Part shown: positions 7,776 to 17,248 of the stretch, in pieces
Position numbering within the stretch: position 1 is the stretch's first letter
Layout of the letters: each line of letters begins with the position of its first letter
Source of the DNA: Clostridia bacterium
GTDB lineage: Bacteria > Bacillota > Clostridia > Christensenellales > CAG-314
Direction: 5' to 3'
Assembly: GCA_028698585.1 (NCBI GenBank)
Contig: JAQVWG010000009.1
Coordinates: 1-64,000 of the forward strand
Length of the DNA: 64,000 nucleotides
The notes under the pieces: model-generated
Seen by the model: the letters and a program-made list of their open reading frames with translations, nothing else
Database searches by the model: none
Told to the model about the DNA's origin: nothing
Translations under genes and position numbers: made by a program

Positions 7776-8510
7776 TTGATTGCTATACAGACAGTGGGCT
7801 TAACCAAGAGATATAAGGACTTGACAGCTGTTGATAATCTCAATCTCACCATTGAGCAAGGTGAGTTGTTCGCATTATTAGGCATTAACGGTGCAGGCAA
7901 GACTACAACAATCAAAATGCTGTGTTGTCTAACCCAGCCAGACGATGGCGATGCAACAATAATGGGTCACAGTATCACTAACAACAGTCAGGCGGTTAAA
8001 CAACTAATCAACATTTCGCCACAGGAGACTGCCATAGCACAGGGATTATCTGTCAAGGAGAACTTATTACTGATTGCCCAACTACATGGTGCTACCATGC
8101 AAGAGGCAGAACAAAAAACGCAAGATTTGGCTACAAACTTCGGCTTGACCGAGGTACTACACAATAAGGCAAAAACTCTCTCTGGAGGCATGCAGAGACG
8201 CTTATCAATAGCGATGGCCCTCGTTTCAGCCCCACAGATACTGTTTCTTGACGAGCCGACACTAGGGCTAGATATTATCGCACGGCGTGAGTTATGGCGC
8301 ACAATCGAGGCATTAAAGGGCAAAATAACCATTATTTTGACAACACACTACCTTGAAGAGGCAGAACACTTGGCAGACAGAATCGGCATTATGTATAAGG
8401 GTAAGATTACAGCCGTGGGCAGTAGTGAGCAGTTAATCGAGCGAAGTAAAGCGATTAATTTTGAAGAAGCGTTCATCGCATATGCAACGGAGGGTGGAAC
8501 TGATGAATAG
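7776..8510 (+). CDS. ABC-2 type exporter, ATP-binding subunit
   Basis: A 244-residue ABC ATPase with Walker A GINGAGKTT (residues 36-44), signature LSGGMQRR, Walker B ILFLDEPTLGLD and a switch histidine in ILTTHYLEEAEHLAD. This is the pattern of drug or lipid exporters of the CcmA/NatA type. Translation begins at TTG 7776, eight bases after a perfect AAGGAGG; no ATG fits. It overlaps the permease gene by eight bases, so both subunits are made together. Substrate is unknown; an antibiotic, peptide or lipid are all possible. Confidence 0.93.
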   Translation: MIAIQTVGLTKRYKDLTAVDNLNLTIEQGELFALLGINGAGKTTTIKMLCCLTQPDDGDATIMGHSITNNSQAVKQLINISPQETAIAQGLSVKENLLLIAQLHGATMQEAEQKTQDLATNFGLTEVLHNKAKTLSGGMQRRLSIAMALVSAPQILFLDEPTLGLDIIARRELWRTIEALKGKITIILTTHYLEEAEHLADRIGIMYKGKITAVGSSEQLIERSKAINFEEAFIAYATEGGTDE

Positions 8511-9267
8511 GATACGAGCATTTACTATACGCAACATTAAGGAGCTGTTGCGTGACCCACTTACACTGTGCTTCGGTATCGGTATGCCCATAGCCCTACT
8601 GTTGATTGTTCAGTTAATTATGCACAGTATACCACAGACGCCTGACAACACAATTGTTGTGCCACAGTTTATAATCAATAACTTCGCGCCTGCAATGGCA
8701 GTGTTCAGTCTATCCTTCATTTCTCTGTTCAGCGGTATGATGGTATCTAAGGACAGAACAAGTGCATTTCTAATGCGCCTATTCGCATCCCCCTTGACAG
8801 CATTCGAGTTCATCATCAGTTATACACTCCCCTATGTAGTAATGGCATTAATACAGACTGTGATTTGCTTCGGTTTTGCGTGCATATTCGGTTACACAAT
8901 TACCGTTAGCATACTGGTGGCACTGGCATTATCCATACTGGTGTCGCTATTCTACGTATCTATAGGCATTCTGCTGGGATCCTTTCTCAATGATAAACAG
9001 ACGAGTGCTATCTGTGGTGGCGGCATTGTAACCATTGCATCTGTATTAAGTGGCGCATGGTTTGATGTATCTGTCGTTACCGGTGTTTTTAAGACTATAT
9101 GTTATGTCCTACCATTTGCCAATGCAGTAGACATGGTCAAGTCTGCCTCACAAGGAGATTTTGCTGGTATACTCCCCCATATATGGATTGTGTTAGCATA
9201 TACTATTGTCATTTTCGCAGGGGGAGTTGTCGTGTTCAGTCACAAAATGAAGAATGGCGACACATAA
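8503..9267 (+). CDS. ABC-2 type exporter, permease subunit
   Basis: A 254-residue integral membrane protein with six predicted membrane segments and an N-terminal cytoplasmic helix (IRAFTIRNIKELLRDP), the usual start of ABC-2 permeases. It pairs with the ATPase encoded just upstream. I chose ATG 8503, which overlaps the ATPase stop and follows GGAGGGTGG; earlier codons in this frame lie within the ATPase gene. A terminator follows at 9336. With the AbrB-like gene it forms a compact regulator-exporter unit. Confidence 0.92.
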   Translation: MNRIRAFTIRNIKELLRDPLTLCFGIGMPIALLLIVQLIMHSIPQTPDNTIVVPQFIINNFAPAMAVFSLSFISLFSGMMVSKDRTSAFLMRLFASPLTAFEFIISYTLPYVVMALIQTVICFGFACIFGYTITVSILVALALSILVSLFYVSIGILLGSFLNDKQTSAICGGGIVTIASVLSGAWFDVSVVTGVFKTICYVLPFANAVDMVKSASQGDFAGILPHIWIVLAYTIVIFAGGVVVFSHKMKNGDT

Positions 9268-9335
9268 CACATTCACGACCACACAAGTATGGCAACCTAT
9301 CGTAATTTCTATATATTTTCCATAACTATCATATT

Positions 9336-9365
9336 AACAAGGTTGGTAATCAACCTTGTTTTTTA
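9336..9365 (+). terminator. Terminator of the ABC-2 exporter operon
   Basis: AACAAGGTTG (9336-9345), loop GTAAT, CAACCTTGTT (9351-9360), then T. A ten-pair perfect stem. Confidence 0.9.
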
Positions 9366-9485
9366 TCAGATAAACTATCTGACCGTCAATTATGACAGTT
9401 TATATCATTCATGCAACAACATTATTACAGAGTACTGTAAGTATGATAATTTTTACGAAAAGCGTGTGAATATTCTCTATAAGCA

Positions 9486-9514
9486 TTGACAAAAATACAC
9501 TGTGAGCATATAAT
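9486..9514 (+). promoter_or_regulatory. Consensus promoter of the MarR-MMPL operon
   Basis: TTGACA (9486-9491), exactly 17 bases, TATAAT (9509-9514). This is a perfect match to the sigma-A consensus, 58 bases before the MarR start. A strong promoter next to a MarR gene suggests repression by that protein, but I cannot point to a clear operator. Confidence 0.85.
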
Positions 9515-9572
9515 TGTTAACACTATAAACTATTCATGATTCTAACTATTATTAGTGGTATGGGAGAGTAAA

Positions 9573-10019
9573 ATGATGACTAAGACAGCACAAGAACAGG
9601 TGCTAGATACTATCAGGGAAATGTATGACTGCGGGATATTTTCTCACCTTATGGACTTATGCCAAGGTGAGTTTAGGACACTATATTATCTCAATTGTAA
9701 CATCAACAGAGAAATCATTCCCTCCATGATAAGTACTGCACTTAACGTATCACGGGGCCGTACAACTGCAACACTAACACTGTTGAGAGAGAAGGGCTAC
9801 ATAACCATGGAGATATCACCCGCCGACAGGCGCCGTATGTTGGTCAAGCTGACAGATATGGGGATAACCTATACTCTTAATAAGCAAAGGCAAGCAGAGA
9901 GATATGTCAACTATATTGTAGACTTCTTGGGAGAAGAGAACTCGAGTAAACTAATCAACTTATTTAAATTGATAACTAATAAAACTAAACTAATGGAGAA
10001 CATGCGCCATGAAAACTAG
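9573..10019 (+). CDS. MarR family transcriptional regulator
   Basis: A 148-residue winged-helix regulator. The recognition region SMISTALNVSRGRTTATLTL (about residues 50-70) is followed by the wing with REKGYITMEISPADRRRMLVKLT, the classic MarR D-x-R-R motif. MarR proteins repress exporter genes and release DNA on binding a small ligand. The start ATG 9573 follows GGGAGAG; an upstream GTG at 9555 would place that site inside the gene. It overlaps the MMPL exporter gene by 11 bases and both lie behind a consensus promoter, so it probably controls its own operon. Confidence 0.9.
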   Translation: MMTKTAQEQVLDTIREMYDCGIFSHLMDLCQGEFRTLYYLNCNINREIIPSMISTALNVSRGRTTATLTLLREKGYITMEISPADRRRMLVKLTDMGITYTLNKQRQAERYVNYIVDFLGEENSSKLINLFKLITNKTKLMENMRHEN

Positions 10020-12711
10020 AAAACCCAATAAGTCACTCAACGTTAAGAGCAAGACCTGGACAACTATCCTAGTGCGCATTCTCATAGGACTGCTAATGGT
10101 AGCTATTGTCGCCGTATCCGCAGTTGGATACTTCAAGACAGGCATCAACTACTCATTAATAGACTACTTGCCTGCTAACAGCGATACGTCCAAAGGTTAT
10201 CTTAAGGTAGAAGAATGCTTCGGCAGTGCCAGTTATGCAAGAGTTATGCTCAAGAACGTATACATTGAGAGTACGCCAGCTATTAAGGCCAAGATAACTA
10301 ATGTTGAGGGCGTCAAGTTCACTCTATGGCTGGATGATATAATCCTTATGGCACTGACACCGCTAGAAGAGAACCTAGGTGGCACAGTTACATCCTACGA
10401 GGATTTATTCAACAGCTTGAGATTATTAGTCCCCTCAATGGATATGCCAGATGAAGTAATGGAGTTCGCCAGATTGCTTGACGAAGGCTTAACACAGGAG
10501 ATTGACGGTGTAACTGCTCTCAATCCCAAGATTCTTCAGTCGCTCAACGATAATCCGGAGATACTGGACATAATAGACTTAATAACCAAGACATACTTTG
10601 ATAATGCAATAAGCCTTTCTAATTATTACAATGTCGAGGAGAATACTGCTCTCATCGAGATATATTTCGAGGATAGCGATTACAGTTTATCCACAGCATC
10701 AGCCCTTAAAGAGATACAGGCTATATGTGGTAAGGACGCCCACTATGACGGCACCGCAGTCAGCATCCAAACGGCCATGACGACAACAGTCTCCGAAATA
10801 GGTAAAATATTGCTTATTGTACTGCCATTAGCTATTGTCATACTGCTTTTTTCGACCAAATCAATAATTGACCCGTTGGTACTGCTAATTTCTATCGGAT
10901 TCGCAGTAATAATCAATATGGGCACCAACTATTTTCTAGTATCTCTTGGCATATTACCACACGGAGTGAGTTTCATAACCAACAGTATGGTCGCAGCGTT
11001 ACAGATGGCTATATCCATGGATTATTCCATATTCATTCTGCATAGGTATCAAGATGAGGTTAAGGCCGGCACGGACGAGAGAACTGCCGTACGTATAGCG
11101 CAGCGTAAATCTATCCTGCCTGTGGCTGCAAGCTGTTTGACAACGGTGATAGGATTTATTGCAATATCCCTTATGGAGTTCGGCATAGGTAAGGACATCG
11201 GACTGGTGTTCGTTAAGGGCACAATAATAAGTTTCGTAGTGGCAATACTCTGTATGCCCTTCCTAATAGGAGTTTTTTCTAAACTAACCAAGAGAACAGA
11301 ACACCGCCTATTGTTGCCTCAAGGTAAAGCGCTAACCAGATTGATTATCAAGTTCGGACTGCCCTTAATCATATTCTTTGTTGTTCTGTCCGGACTGAGC
11401 ATTACACAACAAGACGGTATCAATTTTAGCTACGGCGAGAGCGCAATCAGCGCCAGTGAAGGTACCAAATCATACGAGGACGCACAGGAAATCCAAGATA
11501 CATTCGGTATTTACAATCCCATAATAATACTTATCCCCTTGCAATTAAGAGAACAAGCGGGTAATGCCGAGGCTAAACTAGTGGATGAATTATGCAGTGT
11601 TACCGTCAATGGCAAACCTATTATAACTAGGGTGATGTCTTATCAATCGCTACAGGTTGAGGGGGTTAGTCTGGGCGCACTGGACTCGGTAATTAAACAA
11701 AACTTCGATAGTGACGGATACACCCGTATTCTTGTTAACGTTAACGCTATCGCTGAATCGCCTGAATCATTCGAAGTGTTGTCTAAGATTAAGAATGAAA
11801 TACTGCCTAAGTACTGTATGGGTTACGATTACTACATGACGGGTAGTACCGTCGCAGCATACGACCTCAAGAACATAAGCAAGGGCGAGGCAGATAAAGG
11901 GTTATTAGAGCAAAGGGATTATGGATTCGTCAATACATTCGCTATTGTTGCAGTTTTCCTGGTTATTATGCTAACATTTAGGTCTATTGCACTACCCATA
12001 TTATTGGTCGCAACGATTGAGTGTGGCATATTCATCAATATGACAATCTCTGCACTGTCAGGCAATACTATCGCATTCTTGGGATATATGGTAGTATCAT
12101 TAATTCAACTGGGTGCTACCATAGACTATGCAATCCTATATACGCAGAATTATGTCAACAGTAGAAGATTGCATAACAAGAACATAGCCACGTACGAAGC
12201 CATGAGATTATCGCTGGGAAGCATTTTTACTTCCTCACTGATATTATGCGCTGCAGGATTCTCTATTTACTTCTCCTCATCCGTTCAGGGTGTAGCGGAA
12301 ATAGGTTTAATGGTGGGACGAGGTGCGTTAATAAGTGGTATAATGTGTCTCACATTCCTTCCTGCCCTACTGCGTCTGTGTGATAAATATATCAATTTAC
12401 TGTCGCTCAAAATGAACTTCAAGATGCCCGGTAAATCCATTATGCAGGAGGAGAACAGCGCAATAGCCGAAATCAATCAGTATATTTCTCTTAATGATTT
12501 GTCCGAGCAACTAGAGGAGACCACCACAACTAGTGTGTCGACTGATAATAACGCCGAGAGTCCATATACTAGTCTGCAACAGCAACTAGAACAAGAGAAT
12601 ATTGACTGTGCCGAGAGCAAACTAGAAAACAGTCTAGCGCAGGCAGAATATGAACAGGAACATAACACTGAGCGAGTTGAGGGCGAAGATACGCCAAGAG
12701 AAGATAAATAA
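10009..12711 (+). CDS. MMPL/RND family exporter
   Basis: A 900-residue membrane protein of the MMPL branch of the RND superfamily. Each half has one membrane helix, a large extracytoplasmic domain (about residues 55-255 and 470-640) and a block of five helices. The helix IYHSIFILHRYQDE-like region (MDYSIFILHRYQDE near 345) and its second-half counterpart TIDYAILYTQNYVNSRR mark the two pseudo-repeats. An acidic, Gln-rich cytoplasmic tail of about 90 residues ends the protein. Such pumps move lipids or hydrophobic drugs using the proton gradient. It is translated together with the MarR regulator (11-base overlap). Confidence 0.92.
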   Translation: MKTRKPNKSLNVKSKTWTTILVRILIGLLMVAIVAVSAVGYFKTGINYSLIDYLPANSDTSKGYLKVEECFGSASYARVMLKNVYIESTPAIKAKITNVEGVKFTLWLDDIILMALTPLEENLGGTVTSYEDLFNSLRLLVPSMDMPDEVMEFARLLDEGLTQEIDGVTALNPKILQSLNDNPEILDIIDLITKTYFDNAISLSNYYNVEENTALIEIYFEDSDYSLSTASALKEIQAICGKDAHYDGTAVSIQTAMTTTVSEIGKILLIVLPLAIVILLFSTKSIIDPLVLLISIGFAVIINMGTNYFLVSLGILPHGVSFITNSMVAALQMAISMDYSIFILHRYQDEVKAGTDERTAVRIAQRKSILPVAASCLTTVIGFIAISLMEFGIGKDIGLVFVKGTIISFVVAILCMPFLIGVFSKLTKRTEHRLLLPQGKALTRLIIKFGLPLIIFFVVLSGLSITQQDGINFSYGESAISASEGTKSYEDAQEIQDTFGIYNPIIILIPLQLREQAGNAEAKLVDELCSVTVNGKPIITRVMSYQSLQVEGVSLGALDSVIKQNFDSDGYTRILVNVNAIAESPESFEVLSKIKNEILPKYCMGYDYYMTGSTVAAYDLKNISKGEADKGLLEQRDYGFVNTFAIVAVFLVIMLTFRSIALPILLVATIECGIFINMTISALSGNTIAFLGYMVVSLIQLGATIDYAILYTQNYVNSRRLHNKNIATYEAMRLSLGSIFTSSLILCAAGFSIYFSSSVQGVAEIGLMVGRGALISGIMCLTFLPALLRLCDKYINLLSLKMNFKMPGKSIMQEENSAIAEINQYISLNDLSEQLEETTTTSVSTDNNAESPYTSLQQQLEQENIDCAESKLENSLAQAEYEQEHNTERVEGEDTPREDK

Positions 12712-12852
12712 CGATAGTCTATCGTTAATAGCAACGCTCACTATCTACACAAGCAATCACTTTGGCTCATTATCGTTATGCAGTACTATATGTGGTAACA
12801 ACAATATAACTAAGCATAATAACGTTTATTATCCCATATCAGATATAACTAG

Positions 12853-12890
12853 ATAAATAAGTGGTCTAGACAGACCACTTATTTATTTAT
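12853..12890 (+). terminator. Terminator of the MarR-MMPL operon, twin of the ppiB terminator
   Basis: ATAAATAAGTGGTCT (12853-12867), loop AGAC, AGACCACTTATTTAT (12872-12886). A 15-pair perfect stem with a T-rich 3' side. Its 22-base core recurs exactly, inverted, at 13053-13074. Confidence 0.85.
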
Positions 12891-13050
12891 ATGTTAACAT
12901 AATTATGTTTAGTGGGGTATACACGCGTATCTGCCAATAATAATCACGCTGACAGATTGCATTTACACAGTATCACGATAGTGTTATCGTAGTTATTACT
13001 ACTGCAATAATTATGATTATTAGCCCAACATAACACATTAAGGTAACAAT
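12891..13050. other. Convergent intergenic gap between twin hairpins
   Basis: Bases 12712-13198 hold no gene. They lie between the rightward MMPL operon and leftward ppiB, and contain only the two hairpins and AT-rich sequence. Confidence 0.7.
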
Positions 13051-13076
13051 AGAAGTGGTCTGTCTAGACCACTTCT
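13051..13076 (-). terminator. Terminator of ppiB, twin of the MMPL terminator
   Basis: AGAAGTGGTCT (13051-13061), loop GTCT, AGACCACTTCT (13066-13076). Read on the minus strand, its core is identical to the terminator at 12859-12880 read on the plus strand. Confidence 0.7.
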
Positions 13077-13198
13077 GTATTTATGCGTCAGCATGATTGA
13101 GTTCGTTAAGGTGAGTGATATGTGATTATGTACTCATATCGGCACAATTGTTACAATTATCATTAATCACACAGGTTGTAAACAACGGTTGTGACAAT

Positions 13199-13678
13199 CT
13201 AGATAATCTCTATAGCCTTGATTCTCTGTTCAGCAAGAGGCTTATCCTCTCTGTCCGTAGGCGTGCTGGCTATCTCATCAATAACCTCTAAACCTTCGAT
13301 AACCTTACCGAATGCTGCATACTGACCGTCAAGGTGTGGACAAGTTGCATGCATAATAAAAAATTGACTACTTGCACTATTAGGTCTGTTAGTTCTTGCC
13401 ATACTCAACACACCTTTTGTGTGTTTAAGCGGGTTGTCAACGCCATTAGAGGTAAACTCTCCCTTGATAGTATGTTTACTACCACCCATACCCGTTCCTA
13501 GAGGATCTCCACCCTGAATCATGAATCCACTGATAACTCTATGGAAAATCAAACCGTTGTAGAATCCTTTACTTACAAGACCGATAAAGTTATTAACTGT
13601 TATCGGCGCATACTCTGGGTATAACTCTGCTGTCATTGTTTTACCATTATCCATGGTAATCTTAATTAGTTGCGACAT
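13199..13678 (-). CDS. ppiB: Peptidyl-prolyl cis-trans isomerase, cyclophilin type
   Basis: A 159-residue single-domain cyclophilin without signal peptide, so cytoplasmic. The active-site signature FHRVISGFMIQGGD is intact (R47, F52, M53, Q55), followed by GMGGSKHTIKGEF and the SSQFFIMH core strand. It speeds up proline isomerisation during protein folding. Start ATG follows AAGGAG. It lies 21 bases downstream of a lipoprotein gene on the same strand and probably shares its promoter at 15023-15051. Confidence 0.95.
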   Translation of the reverse strand: MSQLIKITMDNGKTMTAELYPEYAPITVNNFIGLVSKGFYNGLIFHRVISGFMIQGGDPLGTGMGGSKHTIKGEFTSNGVDNPLKHTKGVLSMARTNRPNSASSQFFIMHATCPHLDGQYAAFGKVIEGLEVIDEIASTPTDREDKPLAEQRIKAIEII

Positions 13679-13699
13679 GATAATCTCCTTACGTTGTAG

Positions 13700-14977
13700 T
13701 TATTGACCTAGCGATGACGCATTATTGCTCAAAGACTGAATATCATATGCCACAAGTGCAAAGAAGGCTTCTAGTGGTATATATGGGTAATCGTCCTGAT
13801 GTGTGGGTGGTGCAAAATTGCCATTATTCGCAGTGTATTCAAACTCTTGTATTGCTACTACCGTTGTCAGTACCATGCTGTCACCCTGTTCAGGATGAAT
13901 GGTAGCAAGCCAGGTGGTCTGCATACCAATCGGCGTTAGATTGTCCAATACTAGCACCGTTTCTGCGTTATTCTCAACCGCGCCAGAAAATGTGCTGGGC
14001 GTAGATGTACCTGTGTCATCAGACTGTATATCATATGATTGCATGAGTGGTTGGAACTGTTGACGGAAGAACTCGTCATCCATAACATACTTATATTTGC
14101 TCGGGGGAATAATACTCGGCAAAAAACTCTTGACTACGTACAAGTCTGTCTGTTGCAGAATACCAATCATATCGGTAATTAGGTCGGAAACGCTCTTGGG
14201 ACTATCCGTGTCGGGTTCTGTCGGACTGTTGGGGTCTGTAACAGTGCCATCACTATCACCCTGTTGCTCATGTGATAATGCGGTATTGCCATAGATATAG
14301 TCGACTATCTCCTCTATGGACAGCTTGTATGCGCATTTATTACTACCGAATGTGCGTCCAATATAGATATAACCACCGTTAATGAATATTGAGCAGTCTA
14401 TCACTACGCTCATAACACTACCACTTATCTTGCCTCTACCAGTTATATCATTATAATCAGGTGCAAGGGATATCATCATATCTATATCAACTGTTCCTAT
14501 CGATAGAATATTGCGCTGAAGGGTAACAGAACTGTTAATCCAGAAGTCTTTAGTATCGAACTGGTCTTTATTAGTTACTAGATATAGCGTCAAAGCCCCA
14601 GCAGATACCGTCATATCTCTTTCCCTGTGTTCGTCATCCATGACGTAATTACCACTATAATCTACAGCTGTTGGATGAACGGGATAGGTCTCATCCTCAC
14701 TTTCGTAGTTGGTATCCACGCCCAAATAGTATGCCTGCAACATGCCACATATAGAACATGTGCCATTAACGAAATCGTGTGGTGCAAGTTCGCCATAGCG
14801 TTTACCGCATTGGTCACATATGGCTTGCTGAGTACACGTAGAAACACCCCCGCTATGAACGCACGCGGGAGTAGGAGTGGGCTTGATGTCAATAGGCTCA
14901 TCCTTACCACAACAGACAAGACAAAACAGGTTAAGCATCATCACTATTATCAATAATAAGGATATTATTCTTTTCAC
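13700..14977 (-). CDS. Lipoprotein with N-terminal cysteine-rich motif, function unknown
   Basis: A 425-residue protein starting at GTG 14977 behind GAGGAGG. The signal peptide ends in the lipobox LVCC, giving a lipid-anchored extracellular protein. Residues about 38-80 hold paired Cys motifs (CDQCGKRYG and CSICG with two more Cys), a zinc-ribbon-like or disulfide segment seen in many secreted Clostridia proteins. The rest lacks a domain I recognise. A linker near residues 235-255 is rich in D, S, T and P. Transcribed from a good promoter together with ppiB. Confidence 0.8.
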   Translation of the reverse strand: MKRIISLLLIIVMMLNLFCLVCCGKDEPIDIKPTPTPACVHSGGVSTCTQQAICDQCGKRYGELAPHDFVNGTCSICGMLQAYYLGVDTNYESEDETYPVHPTAVDYSGNYVMDDEHRERDMTVSAGALTLYLVTNKDQFDTKDFWINSSVTLQRNILSIGTVDIDMMISLAPDYNDITGRGKISGSVMSVVIDCSIFINGGYIYIGRTFGSNKCAYKLSIEEIVDYIYGNTALSHEQQGDSDGTVTDPNSPTEPDTDSPKSVSDLITDMIGILQQTDLYVVKSFLPSIIPPSKYKYVMDDEFFRQQFQPLMQSYDIQSDDTGTSTPSTFSGAVENNAETVLVLDNLTPIGMQTTWLATIHPEQGDSMVLTTVVAIQEFEYTANNGNFAPPTHQDDYPYIPLEAFFALVAYDIQSLSNNASSLGQ

Positions 14978-15022
14978 TTAATCGCCTCCTCGCCACCATT
15001 CTTACATTACTATTACCACATT

Positions 15023-15051
15023 ATTATAGCACAAAATATGAATACATTCAA
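15023..15051 (-). promoter_or_regulatory. Promoter of the lipoprotein-ppiB unit
   Basis: On the minus strand TTGAAT (15051-15046), 17 bases, TATAAT (15028-15023), 46 bases before the GTG start. Confidence 0.8.
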
Positions 15052-15157
15052 GTATTTTGGCATTTTTGTGTTTATGCGCAGGAATATCACTTGTTGACTA
15101 TACTATCGCAGTCATATTATATACAAACGCGGTAAATATAGTGATAGCTATATTCTG

Positions 15158-16015
15158 TTAAGGTAATTGCTTGACAATTAATCTGTCCCAGCCTAGCGTT
15201 GTCAACTCGGCCTCTGCACTGATTTTGAGCAGTATGGTTTTTACTATCCTGTCGAGCAATGTGTCGGCAGAGTAATCGGAAGGACAGTAGAAGGATACTC
15301 TATCATCTTGAACTAGATAGTCATTACTCTTGTTCTGATACACCCCGATTGAATAGCCACCATTCATGCGTGTCAGTTTCATTGCGGGCACGTCTGTAAA
15401 ACCATCGCCGAAGTAAATCATATTGCTAAACGGTACTTGTATATCCGCTTGATTGGTGCGTCTGTTGAGTTTATAATGCTCGTTGGTATCCTCTACGCCC
15501 TTATGTATGCGATACAAAAATTGCGTTTTAGAGGAGTAATTGATTGCCATGCTGGGCCATATGGGTAATCCGTCCTGATCATAGATGAAATCCGATGCAT
15601 ATATTTTGGCAAAATACTTGGCTATACTCGTGCCATCAATAATAGTCTTAAGGCCACTAGATATTACGTAGTGCTTGACATTGAGCCCTAACTGGTTACC
15701 ATACTCTGTTATACGGGGGAACCAGCCTTTAACGCCCTTGTGCAGTTTAATTTTGCTCCCCTGTGCCATAAGTGCATTCTTGGTGATGTCCACATTGCCT
15801 TTTTTGGCGCTGTTGACCATGAGAAACATGGTACATAGGATGCCGTCCATGTTATTCTTGGTTGCCATCTGATCGCTCATTAACCAGAACTGCTCAGGCG
15901 TCATATTCAACTGCGGTATGAATACGTATTCCTGCATATCCTTAGTGGATAATGTCTTGTCGAAGTCGTACATCAATGCCACTGTCCTATTGGATTGACA
16001 ATCAATATTACTCAT
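15158..16015 (-). CDS. HAD superfamily phosphatase
   Basis: A 285-residue haloacid dehalogenase fold enzyme. Motif I is DFDKTLS (nucleophile D17 and acid D19), a motif II-like VISSG segment follows at mid length, and motif IV is GDGFTDVPAMK. The long insert between motif I and the core suggests a helical C1 cap, as in phosphoserine-phosphatase-like members. The substrate is unknown. It is a single gene with its own promoter, divergent from yitT. Confidence 0.85.
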   Translation of the reverse strand: MSNIDCQSNRTVALMYDFDKTLSTKDMQEYVFIPQLNMTPEQFWLMSDQMATKNNMDGILCTMFLMVNSAKKGNVDITKNALMAQGSKIKLHKGVKGWFPRITEYGNQLGLNVKHYVISSGLKTIIDGTSIAKYFAKIYASDFIYDQDGLPIWPSMAINYSSKTQFLYRIHKGVEDTNEHYKLNRRTNQADIQVPFSNMIYFGDGFTDVPAMKLTRMNGGYSIGVYQNKSNDYLVQDDRVSFYCPSDYSADTLLDRIVKTILLKISAEAELTTLGWDRLIVKQLP

Positions 16016-16045
16016 AGAATTATCTCCTTGTTGTATCTGTAGTCT

Positions 16046-16074
16046 ATTATATCAAACAAGGCAAAGTATCGCAA
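16046..16074 (-). promoter_or_regulatory. Promoter of the HAD phosphatase gene
   Basis: On the minus strand TTGCGA (16074-16069), 17 bases, TATAAT (16051-16046), about 30 bases before the start codon. Confidence 0.75.
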
Positions 16075-16156
16075 GAGAATGCAACTTTTTTTTGTCTTAT
16101 CTGCTATGAAATAACGGCTATTTATGATACAATTGAATCAAGTCGAGGAGTAGAAT

Positions 16157-17200
16157 ATGGTCAAGATTAACAGTCAAGAGAGTAAGTTATCAATAATTCA
16201 AATTATCATGCTTATAGTAGCAGGTCTTGTTAACGCAACGGGTGTCGCATTGTTCCTAACACCAGCAACAGTACTTGACGGAGGTATATCCGGTCTGTCG
16301 GTACTCCTATCGATGTTGACGGAAGTGCCCGTAAGTGTATTCATTATTGTAATCAATATTCCCTTCTACCTGTTCGGTTGGAGGAGAATGGGCATAAGAT
16401 TCATCATTTACTCCATAATAGCTATTGTGTCTTATTCACTTTTCTCTGCACTGTATCAATTTACTGGGTTGGACGACATAATGTATGCGCTACTAGGCGG
16501 AGACAGAATACTGTGCCTTGTGTTTGGAGCAATACTGTCTGGTATCGGTAGTGGAATGACGATTAGATACGGCGGTGGAATAGATGGTGTCGAAGTAATG
16601 GCTGTTCTGTTCGCTAAGAGGTTGACTATCACAGTAGGACAGTTCGTAATGATTTTTAACTGCATATTATATACAACATCGTGTTTTCTGACAATGAACT
16701 TCCAGATAGGGCTGTATTCTATACTGGCGTACGCCATTGGACTCAAGGCTGTTGACTTCGTGGTAGAGGGTCTTGACAGGGCTAAGGCATGCATAATCAT
16801 TACTGACCATTGCGATGCTCTCGCAGGTGCAATAAGTGGCAAGATGATGCGAGGAGTTACATTAATTGACTCTAAAGGATACTACTCAGGCCAAGAGAAA
16901 ACAATGGTATATTGCGTAGTAAATAGATTCGAGATTGGACTGCTTAAGAGCATAGTCGCAGAGATTGATCCGAGTGCATTTGTTACCATTAACGATATAG
17001 GTGAGGTGCTGGGCAGTGGCGTTAAGAAACGCTCCAAGAGAGAGCGAACACAGTACAGTAAGCAATACAATCTGTGCAGAGATGCGATAACGGTGGCAAG
17101 TGTATGTGATAATCTAGAGCGAACGACAACAGAAGAAACGGATAGTATTGATACCGACAACAACGTTAATAATGAACAAACAAGTCAAGACAATGCATAA
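16157..17200 (+). CDS. YitT family membrane protein (DUF161 plus DUF2179)
   Basis: A 347-residue protein with five or six membrane helices in residues 10-190 (GLVNATGVALFLTPATVLDGG is part of the family opening), followed by a soluble DUF2179 domain (about 225-290: GKMMRGVTLIDSKGYYSG, then a segment with SIVAEIDPSAFVTI). A charged tail rich in E, D and N ends the protein. The transport role of the family is not settled. It lies 48 bases before lplA on the same strand but shows no functional link to it. Confidence 0.88.
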   Translation: MVKINSQESKLSIIQIIMLIVAGLVNATGVALFLTPATVLDGGISGLSVLLSMLTEVPVSVFIIVINIPFYLFGWRRMGIRFIIYSIIAIVSYSLFSALYQFTGLDDIMYALLGGDRILCLVFGAILSGIGSGMTIRYGGGIDGVEVMAVLFAKRLTITVGQFVMIFNCILYTTSCFLTMNFQIGLYSILAYAIGLKAVDFVVEGLDRAKACIIITDHCDALAGAISGKMMRGVTLIDSKGYYSGQEKTMVYCVVNRFEIGLLKSIVAEIDPSAFVTINDIGEVLGSGVKKRSKRERTQYSKQYNLCRDAITVASVCDNLERTTTEETDSIDTDNNVNNEQTSQDNA

Positions 17201-17248
17201 GACGATAGATATTAACAGTTAATGCGACTAGTAATTCAATAGTGCAGT

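Noticed and set aside
9369-9404. Inverted repeat ATAAACT/AGTTTAT as a MarR operator
   Set aside because: It lies about 80 bases before the promoter and its arms are short and separated, so operator function is not supported.
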